DNA of 64,000 nt, taken from contig NZ_LR590484.1 in assembly GCF_901482695.1 (NCBI RefSeq), positions 5,208,001 to 5,272,000 on the forward strand, read 5' to 3'. Below the pieces are notes generated by a model, which was not told the origin of the DNA, ran no database searches, and saw only the letters and a list, made by a program, of their open reading frames with translations. The position numbers were made by a program, and so were the translations under genes. The stretch comes from Sphingobacterium thalpophilum (lineage in GTDB: Bacteria; Bacteroidota; Bacteroidia; Sphingobacteriales; Sphingobacteriaceae). How positions within the stretch are numbered: the first letter of the stretch is position 1; each line of letters opens with the position of its first letter. Shown here piece after piece: positions 53,802-61,149 of the stretch.

Positions 53802-54788
53802 ATGAAAAGAATATACAGCATTTTAAGCTTCCTTTTTATTGGATTGCTACTAACCCGCTGCACCAAAACGGAAGAATTAGCCTTGCTTCCAGCAGATAAG
53901 ATACTCGAATACAAGGTCACCAACCTACCAAATGACGAAGTCATTTATGGGGCCATCGACAATGAAGCAAATACCATTACGGTATATGTCCCCTACTACT
54001 ATGGCCTATTGGTGATCGATCCGGCCATCAAAGTTTCCAACGGGGCCAGCATCGCAGAGGAAATTCTGCCTGTCAAAACAGATGAAAAGAATCAGACCTA
54101 TACTGTCAAATCCGCGACAGGTACCACAAGAACTTATAGTTTAAAGATTGATTTTCAAAGTACGCCATCGTTTGAAGCTGCTTTTTACGCTAACTCACCC
54201 TCTGTGTTGGCATTAGGACCGGCGATGGCGCTTCCAGTGATAAATGGAACTTTTATGCATACCAATCCCACCTTGGTAGGTATCACATTAATTCATCAGG
54301 AAACCAAGGAACGCATACCGATGCCTACCCCCAATAGCCTGACCATAGGGGCTGGAACTTATCAATTACGTTATATCGGTACCGAGCGGGAAAATCGCAT
54401 TCCTTCAGATATTACACCGGGTGTATACGATGTGGAGGTGACCAATCTTGGGCATACCATTATCTTGCCAGACCCCATCACAATTACCTACCGCCAGCCG
54501 AAGGTGTATATCAATTCATCAGGTTTAACCCTGGCAAAAGACAAGGATTGGACCATTATCGCTGGTTCAAGCAGTGTTATTCTGGATCCTACGGCTGTTA
54601 TCATGACATTGGATGGAAAGGATTATCCTTTAACGATTAAATCGTATACCCGTACCGAAATGACTGTTACCCTGCTAGCTAGCTTACCAACGGGAACTTT
54701 TGATAACGTAAAAGTCACATTCCAGTTTAAAGACTGGGCCGATGTGGTATTTACGCAGTATATGCCAAGTACGATAACGGAATCATAA
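53802..54788 (+). CDS. surface lipoprotein with repeated Ig-like domains, copy A
   Basis: The 328-residue product has a lipobox LLTRC at C20. The N-terminal domain (ILEYKVTNLPNDEVIYGAID, YTVKSATGTTRTYSLKIDF) resembles DUF5018-type beta domains. The C-terminal part (PKVYINSSGLTLAKDKDWTI) looks like IPT/TIG-type Ig-like strands. It shares this design with the lipoprotein encoded at 55513-56481 and so is a paralogue. It follows HmuY2 by 40 bp. A surface anchor or cap for haem proteins is only a guess. Confidence 0.65.
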   Translation: MKRIYSILSFLFIGLLLTRCTKTEELALLPADKILEYKVTNLPNDEVIYGAIDNEANTITVYVPYYYGLLVIDPAIKVSNGASIAEEILPVKTDEKNQTYTVKSATGTTRTYSLKIDFQSTPSFEAAFYANSPSVLALGPAMALPVINGTFMHTNPTLVGITLIHQETKERIPMPTPNSLTIGAGTYQLRYIGTERENRIPSDITPGVYDVEVTNLGHTIILPDPITITYRQPKVYINSSGLTLAKDKDWTIIAGSSSVILDPTAVIMTLDGKDYPLTIKSYTRTEMTVTLLASLPTGTFDNVKVTFQFKDWADVVFTQYMPSTITES

Positions 54789-54802
54789 ACAGACATCCAC
54801 GA

Positions 54803-54819
54803 GATGCCATGGTGGCATC
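54803..54819 (+). repeat. small perfect hairpin in the leader of the secreted HmuY-like gene
   Basis: GATGCCA-TGG-TGGCATC. Its right arm begins a 21-bp sequence that is repeated at 57687-57707. Confidence 0.6.
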
Positions 54820-54834
54820 AAAATTAAATAAATT
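54814..54834 (+). repeat. 21-bp direct repeat, copy 1
   Basis: It begins GGCATCAAAATT and is identical over 21 bp to 57687-57707. Here it forms part of the A-rich leader of the gene at 54843. Confidence 0.6.
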
Positions 54835-54842
54835 AAAATATC

Positions 54843-55412
54843 ATGAACTTAAACATCAAAACCATCTTAAAATCGGCAATGGCCGTGACTGCGCTATCGG
54901 CAGCAGTATGGGCAGCGACCCCAACAACAGAATCTGCAACAGCTCCATTGGTGCTCAATCAAGCTAAAGCAAATAGCAACTACACCGTTGTAGGTCAATG
55001 GTGGAGCCCCGCAGACGCAGCCAACTGGCCAGCTGTTTATGTAAATCTTGGTACAGGAGCACAAAGCTTAAGCAGCTCAGGCCAGGTCGCATTCTTTAGC
55101 CATGTAAATGGATCCATAAGAGCAAATTCTGGTTATTCACTCAAAACCGTAGCAAAAGATATCTCTTCTGTTACAGTATCAGATTGGACGACTGCGACAC
55201 CAGTATCATCACAAGGTAATAACGAATGGTATGAATACGATATAACTGACCATACAAATAAAGCCATCCAGCCATTGACCGTATTGGTGGGTGATGGAGC
55301 TGGAGCATTATATGCAGTAAAATTACTTAGCTTCAGCAATGTCGGCCAGCAAGTTGTGGCAGGTCAATTACAAGTAAAAGCAGATGTCAATATCGAAGTT
55401 AAGGCATTATAA
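54843..55412 (+). CDS. secreted HmuY-like protein without lipobox
   Basis: The 189-residue product has an ordinary signal peptide (ILKSAMAVTALSAAVWA, cleavage after WAA) and no lipobox Cys, so it should be soluble in the periplasm or exported. The C-terminal region NEWYEYDITDHTNKAIQPLT and ALYAVKLLSFSN fits the last strands of HmuY1 (DGWFRYSLSTHIM, KYAKLQLINAY) and HmuY2 (GWYVYDFNAIHK, NYAKVKIQSIY). The middle of the domain is shorter and lacks the PSDxEF motif. The family call is by eye, from strand pattern and place. It is followed by a terminator. Confidence 0.55.
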   Translation: MNLNIKTILKSAMAVTALSAAVWAATPTTESATAPLVLNQAKANSNYTVVGQWWSPADAANWPAVYVNLGTGAQSLSSSGQVAFFSHVNGSIRANSGYSLKTVAKDISSVTVSDWTTATPVSSQGNNEWYEYDITDHTNKAIQPLTVLVGDGAGALYAVKLLSFSNVGQQVVAGQLQVKADVNIEVKAL

Positions 55413-55437
55413 TTTTCAATAATTTATCTTAAAAGAC

Positions 55438-55462
55438 CCGCAACCTAGTGGATGGGTTGCGG
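55438..55462 (+). terminator. terminator after the secreted HmuY-like gene
   Basis: CCGCAACC and GGTTGCGG form a stem with a 9-base loop; the following TCTCTCT is a modest T tract. It may allow partial read-through. Confidence 0.6.
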
Positions 55463-55512
55463 ATCTCTCTACCCTAATCATCCGCATAACTATTTTTTAA
55501 TCAAAAAAAATT

Positions 55513-56481
55513 ATGCAACTTTCAGTATTTAAAAAAACAATACGTACTTTTCAATGGCTAGCTATTTTTATGCTAGCACTATCATGCTGGTCTTGCAAGA
55601 CCGAATACCCCAGCCTGCCCTACAATGACATTGAGTCCTTTAGCATTCAGGATGCTGACGGCAAAACCTTGTCGGCCAGTATCGTGGATGACCAGATTAT
55701 CTTATATTGGCCGCCATTAGTGGACCAACCCGAAAGCATTACACCGACGATTAAAGTTTCGGAATTAGCAACGATTACACCTGCATCGGGCACAGCCATA
55801 CAGTTGCAATCGGACAAACCGATTACCTATACCGTACGGGCACAAGATGGTTCCAGCAAAAATTATACATTGGTATTCCAGTATAATCAACCTTTAGTAC
55901 AAGTAAGCTTAAACTTACTCAACAACCAATATTATCTTTATTTACCCGGTACGAATCCTATTTCCTTAAAGGGGGAAAATATTATACCTGATGAAACTCA
56001 GACAAAAGCATATCTTGTGGATAAAGACGATAACGAGACCTTATTATCTTTTGGACAATTGAGTGCATTTGCGATTACGCTAAATCGCCCTGATGACCTA
56101 AAGCCGGGCACTTACAAAATTAAGGTGATTTCCGGTCGCTACACGGTTATCACCGATTCTTTTGACGTATTCTTGCCGCAGCTTAATCTTTTAATTACCT
56201 CAGGTTCTTATACTGTAAAAAAAGGAGAAAATCTGGTCATGCCAATTAGAAGCACCGAGATTTATGAACTTTTTTTCAAAGCTGACTTCGATCATTTTAT
56301 GGCAATTGACAATCTTAATAACTCGTATAAGATAACAAATGCAATATTCGATGTCGCTAAAAAAACAGTTACTTTACCGATACCAGCCACTATTCAGGGT
56401 AATCAGATTAAAACACTGAAATTGATGGATAAAGATGGAAAGCTATTGTCGGAGGGAGAACAACAGATTAACCTTAACTAA
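55513..56481 (+). CDS. surface lipoprotein with repeated Ig-like domains, copy B
   Basis: The 322-residue lipoprotein has Cys at 25 and 28 in the lipobox region (MLALSCWSC). The N-terminal domain (IESFSIQDADGKTLSASIVD, TYTVRAQDGSSKNYTLVFQY) aligns with the same region of copy A (TYTVKSATGTTRTYSLKIDF). C-terminal Ig-like strands follow (LITSGSYTVKKGENLVMPI). The pair HmuY-like protein plus this lipoprotein therefore occurs twice in tandem. It is followed after 27 bp by the di-haem peroxidase gene. Confidence 0.65.
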   Translation: MQLSVFKKTIRTFQWLAIFMLALSCWSCKTEYPSLPYNDIESFSIQDADGKTLSASIVDDQIILYWPPLVDQPESITPTIKVSELATITPASGTAIQLQSDKPITYTVRAQDGSSKNYTLVFQYNQPLVQVSLNLLNNQYYLYLPGTNPISLKGENIIPDETQTKAYLVDKDDNETLLSFGQLSAFAITLNRPDDLKPGTYKIKVISGRYTVITDSFDVFLPQLNLLITSGSYTVKKGENLVMPIRSTEIYELFFKADFDHFMAIDNLNNSYKITNAIFDVAKKTVTLPIPATIQGNQIKTLKLMDKDGKLLSEGEQQINLN

Positions 56482-56508
56482 TTAATATGCTTCAGTAGTT
56501 ATTAAACC

Positions 56509-57630
56509 GTGATTATCACTAATCAAACAAAGCTATTTATCATTTTTGCTTTAGCAACCATAATGGTATACAGCTGCCGCAAAGGTAAGTCTACGCCAGA
56601 AGAGCCGACGATTGTCCCTCAACCTGAAGAAACCTTACGGCAACAATATAGTAAATCGATAACGCAATGGCCAGCCGCGGCTTGGTACGATAATATCAAG
56701 GTACGCGAACTGGCCGCTTTACCCGAAAACCCATCAAAAGATAAGGCCGAGCTTATAGCACTTGGCAAAGCCTTATTTTTCGACCCCCGTACCGGTAATG
56801 GCATGAGGACTTGCGCTTCATGTCATAATCCGGACACCTACTGGATCGACCAAAAAACAACGGCAGATGGCATTGCACTGCATCACCGCAATACACCTTC
56901 CATGGAAAATGTCTGGTATCTGGAAGGCAAGCTCTTCCACGATGGCCGCGCAAAGACTTATCGTGAGCAGATTGCCGAGGCCATCAACTCCCCCATCGAA
57001 ATGGGCGGCAATACAGCTACTTTACCCGCTAAGCTGCAAGCCATACCCGGATATCTTCGTTTATATGAGGCCGCTTATGCTACGCAAACGATGACTATTG
57101 AAGGTTTACTGGATGCCATAGCAGCTTATTCAAGATCAATAAGCAGTGGTGAAACCGCCTTTGATCGCTTTATCAAAGGGGATTATCAAGCGTTAAACGA
57201 TGCAGAGCTTGAAGGCCTCCATTTATTTCGGACCAAAGGAAAATGTATCAACTGCCATAACGGCGCCTTCTTTACCGATCTCGATTTTCATAACCTGGGT
57301 TACGCAGTTACCAGCAAAGGTGCCTTGGATAATGGTCGCTTTGAGGCGACAGGTCAGGAAACAGACAAAGGTAAATTCCGTACACCGGGTCTGCGGAATG
57401 TGGCCCATACTGCGCCCTATCTGCACAACGGCAGTATAGCAAACTTACGTGAACTGATAAACCTCCTAAGCCAGGGCATGCCCCAAAAGCCAGGGCAACA
57501 GATCAATGGCACTTTATCGCCACATATCCAAAATATTCGATTAAGTAGTAGAGAACAGGAAAATATCCTGGCTTTTTTGGAGAGTTTATCCAGTGTACCA
57601 AACAAAACAGAGCGACCTATATTACCCTGA
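56509..57630 (+). CDS. di-haem cytochrome c peroxidase/MauG-like lipoprotein
   Basis: The 373-residue product has two CxxCH haem c sites, CASCH at 102-106 and CINCH at 246-250, plus HRNTPSMENVWYLEGKLFHD and FRTPGLRNVAHTAPYLHNGS typical of the di-haem peroxidase/MauG family. The N-terminus has a lipobox (MVYSC, C23), so it should be membrane-tethered on the periplasmic side. The start is a GTG. Such enzymes reduce peroxide or make oxidative protein changes. Its place in a haem-import island suggests that it protects against haem-driven peroxide or modifies a partner. Confidence 0.9.
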   Translation: MIITNQTKLFIIFALATIMVYSCRKGKSTPEEPTIVPQPEETLRQQYSKSITQWPAAAWYDNIKVRELAALPENPSKDKAELIALGKALFFDPRTGNGMRTCASCHNPDTYWIDQKTTADGIALHHRNTPSMENVWYLEGKLFHDGRAKTYREQIAEAINSPIEMGGNTATLPAKLQAIPGYLRLYEAAYATQTMTIEGLLDAIAAYSRSISSGETAFDRFIKGDYQALNDAELEGLHLFRTKGKCINCHNGAFFTDLDFHNLGYAVTSKGALDNGRFEATGQETDKGKFRTPGLRNVAHTAPYLHNGSIANLRELINLLSQGMPQKPGQQINGTLSPHIQNIRLSSREQENILAFLESLSSVPNKTERPILP

Positions 57631-57638
57631 AAAAAAAA

Positions 57639-57661
57639 TCCCAAAGGGCAAACCTTTGGGA
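57639..57661 (+). terminator. terminator after the di-haem peroxidase gene
   Basis: TCCCAAAGG and CCTTTGGGA form a perfect stem with a 5-base loop, flanked by an A run on the left. Confidence 0.6.
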
Positions 57662-57686
57662 CATTTGAGTACTCCACAGTAGCGGA

Positions 57687-57707
57687 GGCATCAAAATTAA
57701 ATAAATT
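57687..57707 (+). repeat. 21-bp direct repeat, copy 2
   Basis: Identical to 54814-54834 over 21 bp, 109 bp before the S41 protease ATG. Confidence 0.6.
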
Positions 57708-57815
57708 GGCACAAAATTAGGCTTTTATATTTTTAAAAAAAAGTTAAAAATTTCAGATAATTATCCATTGTAGCGAATCAATTACAAGCATAACGAACAA
57801 AATCCGCATCATATA

Positions 57816-59033
57816 ATGAGTCGAATCCGCCAAATAGTTGGTCTATTAGTTACAACAGCTGCTATAACAGCTTGTCAGAATGCCAGCAGAACAACAACGC
57901 TGCCCGATGAACTTATTAGTCCAAAAACAGGAACGAAAAAAGAACTGACGCTCGACTCGATCTACCTCTATGCCAAACAGCTATACCGCTGGCAGGAATC
58001 TCTTCCTTCATATACGGCTTTTGATCCGCGGACGAAATATGCACAGATAGAACCCGAGCAAACGGCATATGAGCGAGCACTTTTTGCACTCAGCCAATAC
58101 GCTTTGCGCAAGAAAGATAGACCTTACGAATTGTCGACAATCCCCAATAAACCAAAATATTCATATTTGGAACACCATCGTGACGGCAAGAAAAGTAGTG
58201 GTCATATGGCCAGCATACAAACAGCATACAGGTATGCTACCCACCTGTCCTACTGGTCCGCGGGAGACAAACGGATTGCTTATGTTTACATCCCCACCTT
58301 TCCCCAGCTTCATGCCGTGAAGGCCGAACTGGATCAACTTGCAGCCGAACTGGCTCAAAAGCAAGTTACTCATCTAATACTTGATCTACGTCATAACGGT
58401 GGCGGGTATGTGGAGACCGCAGAATATTTGGCCAACCTCATTAGCCCAGCCAAACTGGATAAAAAAATTATGTTCAGCGAGCAATTTCATCCAAATGTCC
58501 AGCAAGGCAAGGCGACATTGCTACGTAAGCAACCCTATCTGGATGCCAATGGCAAAGTGGTCCAGTATAAAGGACGCCCCGCAACAATGGCAGATGTGGA
58601 TTATAGTGAAAAAGCCAATACGCATTACTTTATCAAAAAAGGACATTTCAATTCTTTGCAGCAGTTGTCCTGTATCGTATCTGAACGTACAGCTTCGGCC
58701 AGTGAGCTTTTGATCAGCAGCTTCAAACCTTATCTTCCGCTGCGCCTCATCGGTCAGCAGACTTTTGGCAAACCCGTAGGCTTTTTTTCAGTCCGTATCG
58801 GAGACTTCGATGTCTACCTGGCTTCATTTCTCATCCGCAATGCCGATGGTTGGTCAGATTATTTTGACGGCATACCGGTAGATCTTTCACCCGCCCCTGC
58901 ACAATCAGACTTTCATCCGGGCGACCCTAGAGAACCGTGGCTGGCCGCAGCGCTAAAGGATATTGCTAGAGAGGAAAGTATTAGATCAATTTGGTCATCA
59001 GCTTACTTTCCCTTGCCTGCGGAAGAGAATTAA
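57816..59033 (+). CDS. S41-family (C-terminal processing type) protease lipoprotein
   Basis: The 405-residue protein has a lipobox ITAC at C20. The S41 core is seen in LILDLRHNGGGYVETAEYLA, the nucleophile Ser296 in TASASELLIS and the general-base Lys319 in FGKPVGF. No PDZ domain is apparent; the region before the core is helical (residues 40-130). With its anchor it should cut proteins at the cell surface or in the periplasm. Located between the peroxidase and haem oxygenase genes, it could release haem from host or environmental haemoproteins, which is inference. Confidence 0.85.
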   Translation: MSRIRQIVGLLVTTAAITACQNASRTTTLPDELISPKTGTKKELTLDSIYLYAKQLYRWQESLPSYTAFDPRTKYAQIEPEQTAYERALFALSQYALRKKDRPYELSTIPNKPKYSYLEHHRDGKKSSGHMASIQTAYRYATHLSYWSAGDKRIAYVYIPTFPQLHAVKAELDQLAAELAQKQVTHLILDLRHNGGGYVETAEYLANLISPAKLDKKIMFSEQFHPNVQQGKATLLRKQPYLDANGKVVQYKGRPATMADVDYSEKANTHYFIKKGHFNSLQQLSCIVSERTASASELLISSFKPYLPLRLIGQQTFGKPVGFFSVRIGDFDVYLASFLIRNADGWSDYFDGIPVDLSPAPAQSDFHPGDPREPWLAAALKDIAREESIRSIWSSAYFPLPAEEN

Positions 59034-59096
59034 AACCATTTTTCATAGATGATAAGTCAGAAAACAGCATAAAATATTGAAAATAAATACGAATCT

Positions 59097-59119
59097 TTGT
59101 ATAGAATCGTTATAAATAA
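59097..59119. promoter_or_regulatory. diverged iron-box candidate 4 (upstream of haem oxygenase)
   Basis: TTGTATA-N9-TAAATAA: the right arm is perfect, the left matches five of seven, and the left half reads TTGTATAGAA. It overlaps a possible -7 element (AATCTTTG, 59092-59099) and ends 9 bp before the start codon. Confidence 0.4.
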
Positions 59120-59128
59120 AATAAAAAC

Positions 59129-59692
59129 ATGTTAAGTCAACATATCAAAGAGCATACGCACGCTGCTCACCAAAACGTAGAAGGAACGATCGTGCGCCAA
59201 TTGAAAAATATCCGTTCTGAAGCAGACTATGCGGAGGTATTAAAAGGCTTTTATGCCTATTTTCGTGCAGTCGAAGACAACATCGCTCCATATATCACCG
59301 CTGCGGTATTACCTGATCTGGCAGAGCGCCGCAATTCCGCTTACATCAAGCGTGATATCGAAGCATTGGGCGGTCGTGTTGATGATCTTCCGGAGGCTAC
59401 CGCGCCTGCTGTTGGCAATGTGCTTGAAGCATTGGCGTCCCTCTATATACTTGAAGGTTCCATCATGGGTGGTCCGTACATCGTACAGATGCTGAACAAA
59501 TATGGGGTCAGCAAGGGGACATCATTTTTTGAAGGCTACGGTGAAAATAGCCGCGACATGTGGGCGGGCTTCACAGCTGTGCTAAACAAATACGGATCAG
59601 ATCCATCAACTTATGAGCGCGCCGTAGAGATTGCTAACCAAACTTTTTATAACTTTGGTGAAGTATTCACGTCTATTGCGAGTGAAAAGTAA
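59129..59692 (+). CDS. haem oxygenase (biliverdin-producing type)
   Basis: The 187-residue all-helical protein begins LSQHIKEHTHAAHQNVEGTI, where H14 is the likely proximal haem ligand. The distal-helix glycine motif is ILEGSIMGGPYI. Both match the HemO/HO-1 family. It opens haem to biliverdin, CO and iron in the cytoplasm. Together with the importer genes, this is the strongest sign that the island serves iron recovery from haem. A small membrane protein gene follows by 29 bp. Confidence 0.9.
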   Translation: MLSQHIKEHTHAAHQNVEGTIVRQLKNIRSEADYAEVLKGFYAYFRAVEDNIAPYITAAVLPDLAERRNSAYIKRDIEALGGRVDDLPEATAPAVGNVLEALASLYILEGSIMGGPYIVQMLNKYGVSKGTSFFEGYGENSRDMWAGFTAVLNKYGSDPSTYERAVEIANQTFYNFGEVFTSIASEK

Positions 59693-59721
59693 ATCAGCAG
59701 CAATAGGATTTAATCCTGCAG

Positions 59722-59856
59722 ATGGAGCAAAAAGACAATAAATCAAAATGGCTTAAACGCGCCGGCATAGGTGCATTCCTATTTTTTCTGGCCAAAGGGC
59801 TCGTGTGGCTCGTCGTGTTTTTCTTCGCCGCCAAGTCTTGTAGCTGGTCATTTTAA
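59722..59856 (+). CDS. 44-residue membrane peptide downstream of haem oxygenase
   Basis: An ATG-started frame of 44 codons encodes MEQKDNKSKWLKRAGIGAFL followed by a hydrophobic helix FFLAKGLVWLVVFFFAA and a CSW tail. This is a charged N-terminus plus one membrane span, a common layout of small inner-membrane proteins. It lies 29 bp after haem oxygenase and before a strong terminator, so it should be cotranscribed. Function is unknown. Confidence 0.6.
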   Translation: MEQKDNKSKWLKRAGIGAFLFFLAKGLVWLVVFFFAAKSCSWSF

Positions 59857-59860
59857 GTAT

Positions 59861-59905
59861 AAAACAGCAACACCCAATCTTTATCAGATTGGGTGTTGCT
59901 GTTTT
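59861..59905 (+). terminator. strong terminator ending the haem island
   Basis: AAAACAGCAACACCCAATCT pairs perfectly with its reverse complement around a 5-base loop. It can work in both directions. Confidence 0.9.
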
Positions 59906-59922
59906 AATGATAGCTTATAATC

Positions 59923-60120
59923 TTACTTAACAGGATGACAGGTCGGAATAATCATTCCAGCTCCCTCCTTTACGTCCCCACCGAATCCGTTATAAATTTT
60001 CCAGATACCGCAAGACGACCTTTAATATTTCCCAGCTTTTAAACTCAAGTGCAATGAGTTCAGCCAGAATATTTTGTTACGCAAACGTAGGTTCTTCTCT
60101 TTTAATTTTAGGTGCAGCAA
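59923..60120 (-). pseudogene. possible decayed small cysteine-containing peptide gene
   Basis: On the minus strand one frame reads LKLKEKNLRLRNKIFW..., a Lys/Leu-rich leader-like stretch, then a TAA at 60022-60024. The same frame continues as SSCGIWKIYNGFGG... and ends PTCHPVK before a stop at 59923. This order resembles leader-core precursors of Bacteroidota secreted peptides, but there is no good ATG and the stop interrupts it. It may be chance. Confidence 0.25.
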
Positions 60121-60161
60121 ACGAAGATCAGATGGTTATCAAATATACCTTTTAACATTAT

Positions 60162-60205
60162 TTGTTCAGTGTTTGTTCAGTGCTTGCTCAGTGATTACTC
60201 AGTCT
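60162..60205 (+). repeat. four tandem 11-bp repeats
   Basis: The four units are TTGTTCAGTGT, TTGTTCAGTGC, TTGCTCAGTGA and TTACTCAGTCT. The period of 11 bp is close to one helical turn. They are 129 bp before the DUF6266 gene. The rest of the gap 59906-60333 holds no clear gene apart from the decayed frame noted above. Confidence 0.75.
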
Positions 60206-60333
60206 CAACTGTACAAACATTGACTGAATACTGTCTAAAAATTGATTAAAAATTGTCGTTAGTTATAACTTGATTCTAGGATGTTTCCATTTTAATGTTT
60301 ATCTTTATTATTTATAAACTTAATCAGGCAATT

Positions 60334-60993
60334 ATGGCAATCATCAAAAATGGCGTTAATGGGACTGTTTCCGGGAAAGCTGGTTCTGTTGTGTTTGTCT
60401 TAACGAAAACAGGTAATTATGTGCGTTCTCTCCCCCGCGTTAAAAAACGGGCACCTACACCTGAACAACTGCTCAGCAGAACACGCTTCAAAATTGTGAG
60501 GTCGCATATCAGTATGTTAAATCCCATCATCAATATTGGTTATAAGGCTTACAGTTATCCTAAGCGTGCATATGATGTTGCGATGTCTTATAATTTGAAC
60601 AAAGCACTTGTTCAGGAAGAAAACGGTTTTGTCGTTGACTGGCAGAAATTTATGGTTGCCAAAGGAAGTCCCAATCCCATCACTTCCTACACGATGGATT
60701 TCGATCAAGAAAACCAAGTGCTTCGGGTTACTTGGGAATATGATGCCTATTTGGAGAAAAAGTTTGACACGAGGTATTACGATTCGTTCTTAATCCTGTA
60801 TAGTGCGGAGGATGATGGGGCTGAATACCCTCTTTTGACGAACGACTCGAAAGACAGCTTAATATCTGGCAAACAAAATGTCATAATCCCGAAACGTACA
60901 AAGGAAGTCACCTATGAAGTGTTTATCTTTTTTGTAGAGAGTTATGGCGGCGGTAATACAGACAGTATGCACTTGGGTAAGATAACGGTTTGA
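60334..60993 (+). CDS. DUF6266 protein
   Basis: The 219-residue product starts MAIIKNGVNGTVSGKAGSVV and continues TGNYVRSLPRVKKRAPTPEQ, the conserved front of the DUF6266 family, small Bacteroidota proteins of unknown function often present in several copies per genome. The C-terminal half has beta-strand-like text (VTWEYDAYLEKKFDTRYYDS). The ATG at 60334 is chosen over one at 60295 because family members begin MA-I-KNG. Four 11-bp repeats lie upstream and an IS element downstream. Confidence 0.75.
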   Translation: MAIIKNGVNGTVSGKAGSVVFVLTKTGNYVRSLPRVKKRAPTPEQLLSRTRFKIVRSHISMLNPIINIGYKAYSYPKRAYDVAMSYNLNKALVQEENGFVVDWQKFMVAKGSPNPITSYTMDFDQENQVLRVTWEYDAYLEKKFDTRYYDSFLILYSAEDDGAEYPLLTNDSKDSLISGKQNVIIPKRTKEVTYEVFIFFVESYGGGNTDSMHLGKITV

Positions 60994-61092
60994 GCCCTGT
61001 CATGCATATTCCGGAGTAAATTTGTATTCTTTCCCAAGATTTATTCTTTATTTCGCTGAACATGACACCGTCTCATAAAGTGTGTAAGTTAT

Positions 61093-61124
61093 AAAAATGC
61101 GGAGTTGGAAAGGACTTCGCATTT
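61093..61124 (+). terminator. hairpin between the left IS end and the transposase gene
   Basis: AAATGCG and CGCATTT with a 16-base loop are followed by a T tract. Such structures shield transposase genes from outside transcription. Confidence 0.5.
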
Positions 61125-61149
61125 TTTATTTACTTAACTTTATAAGAGT

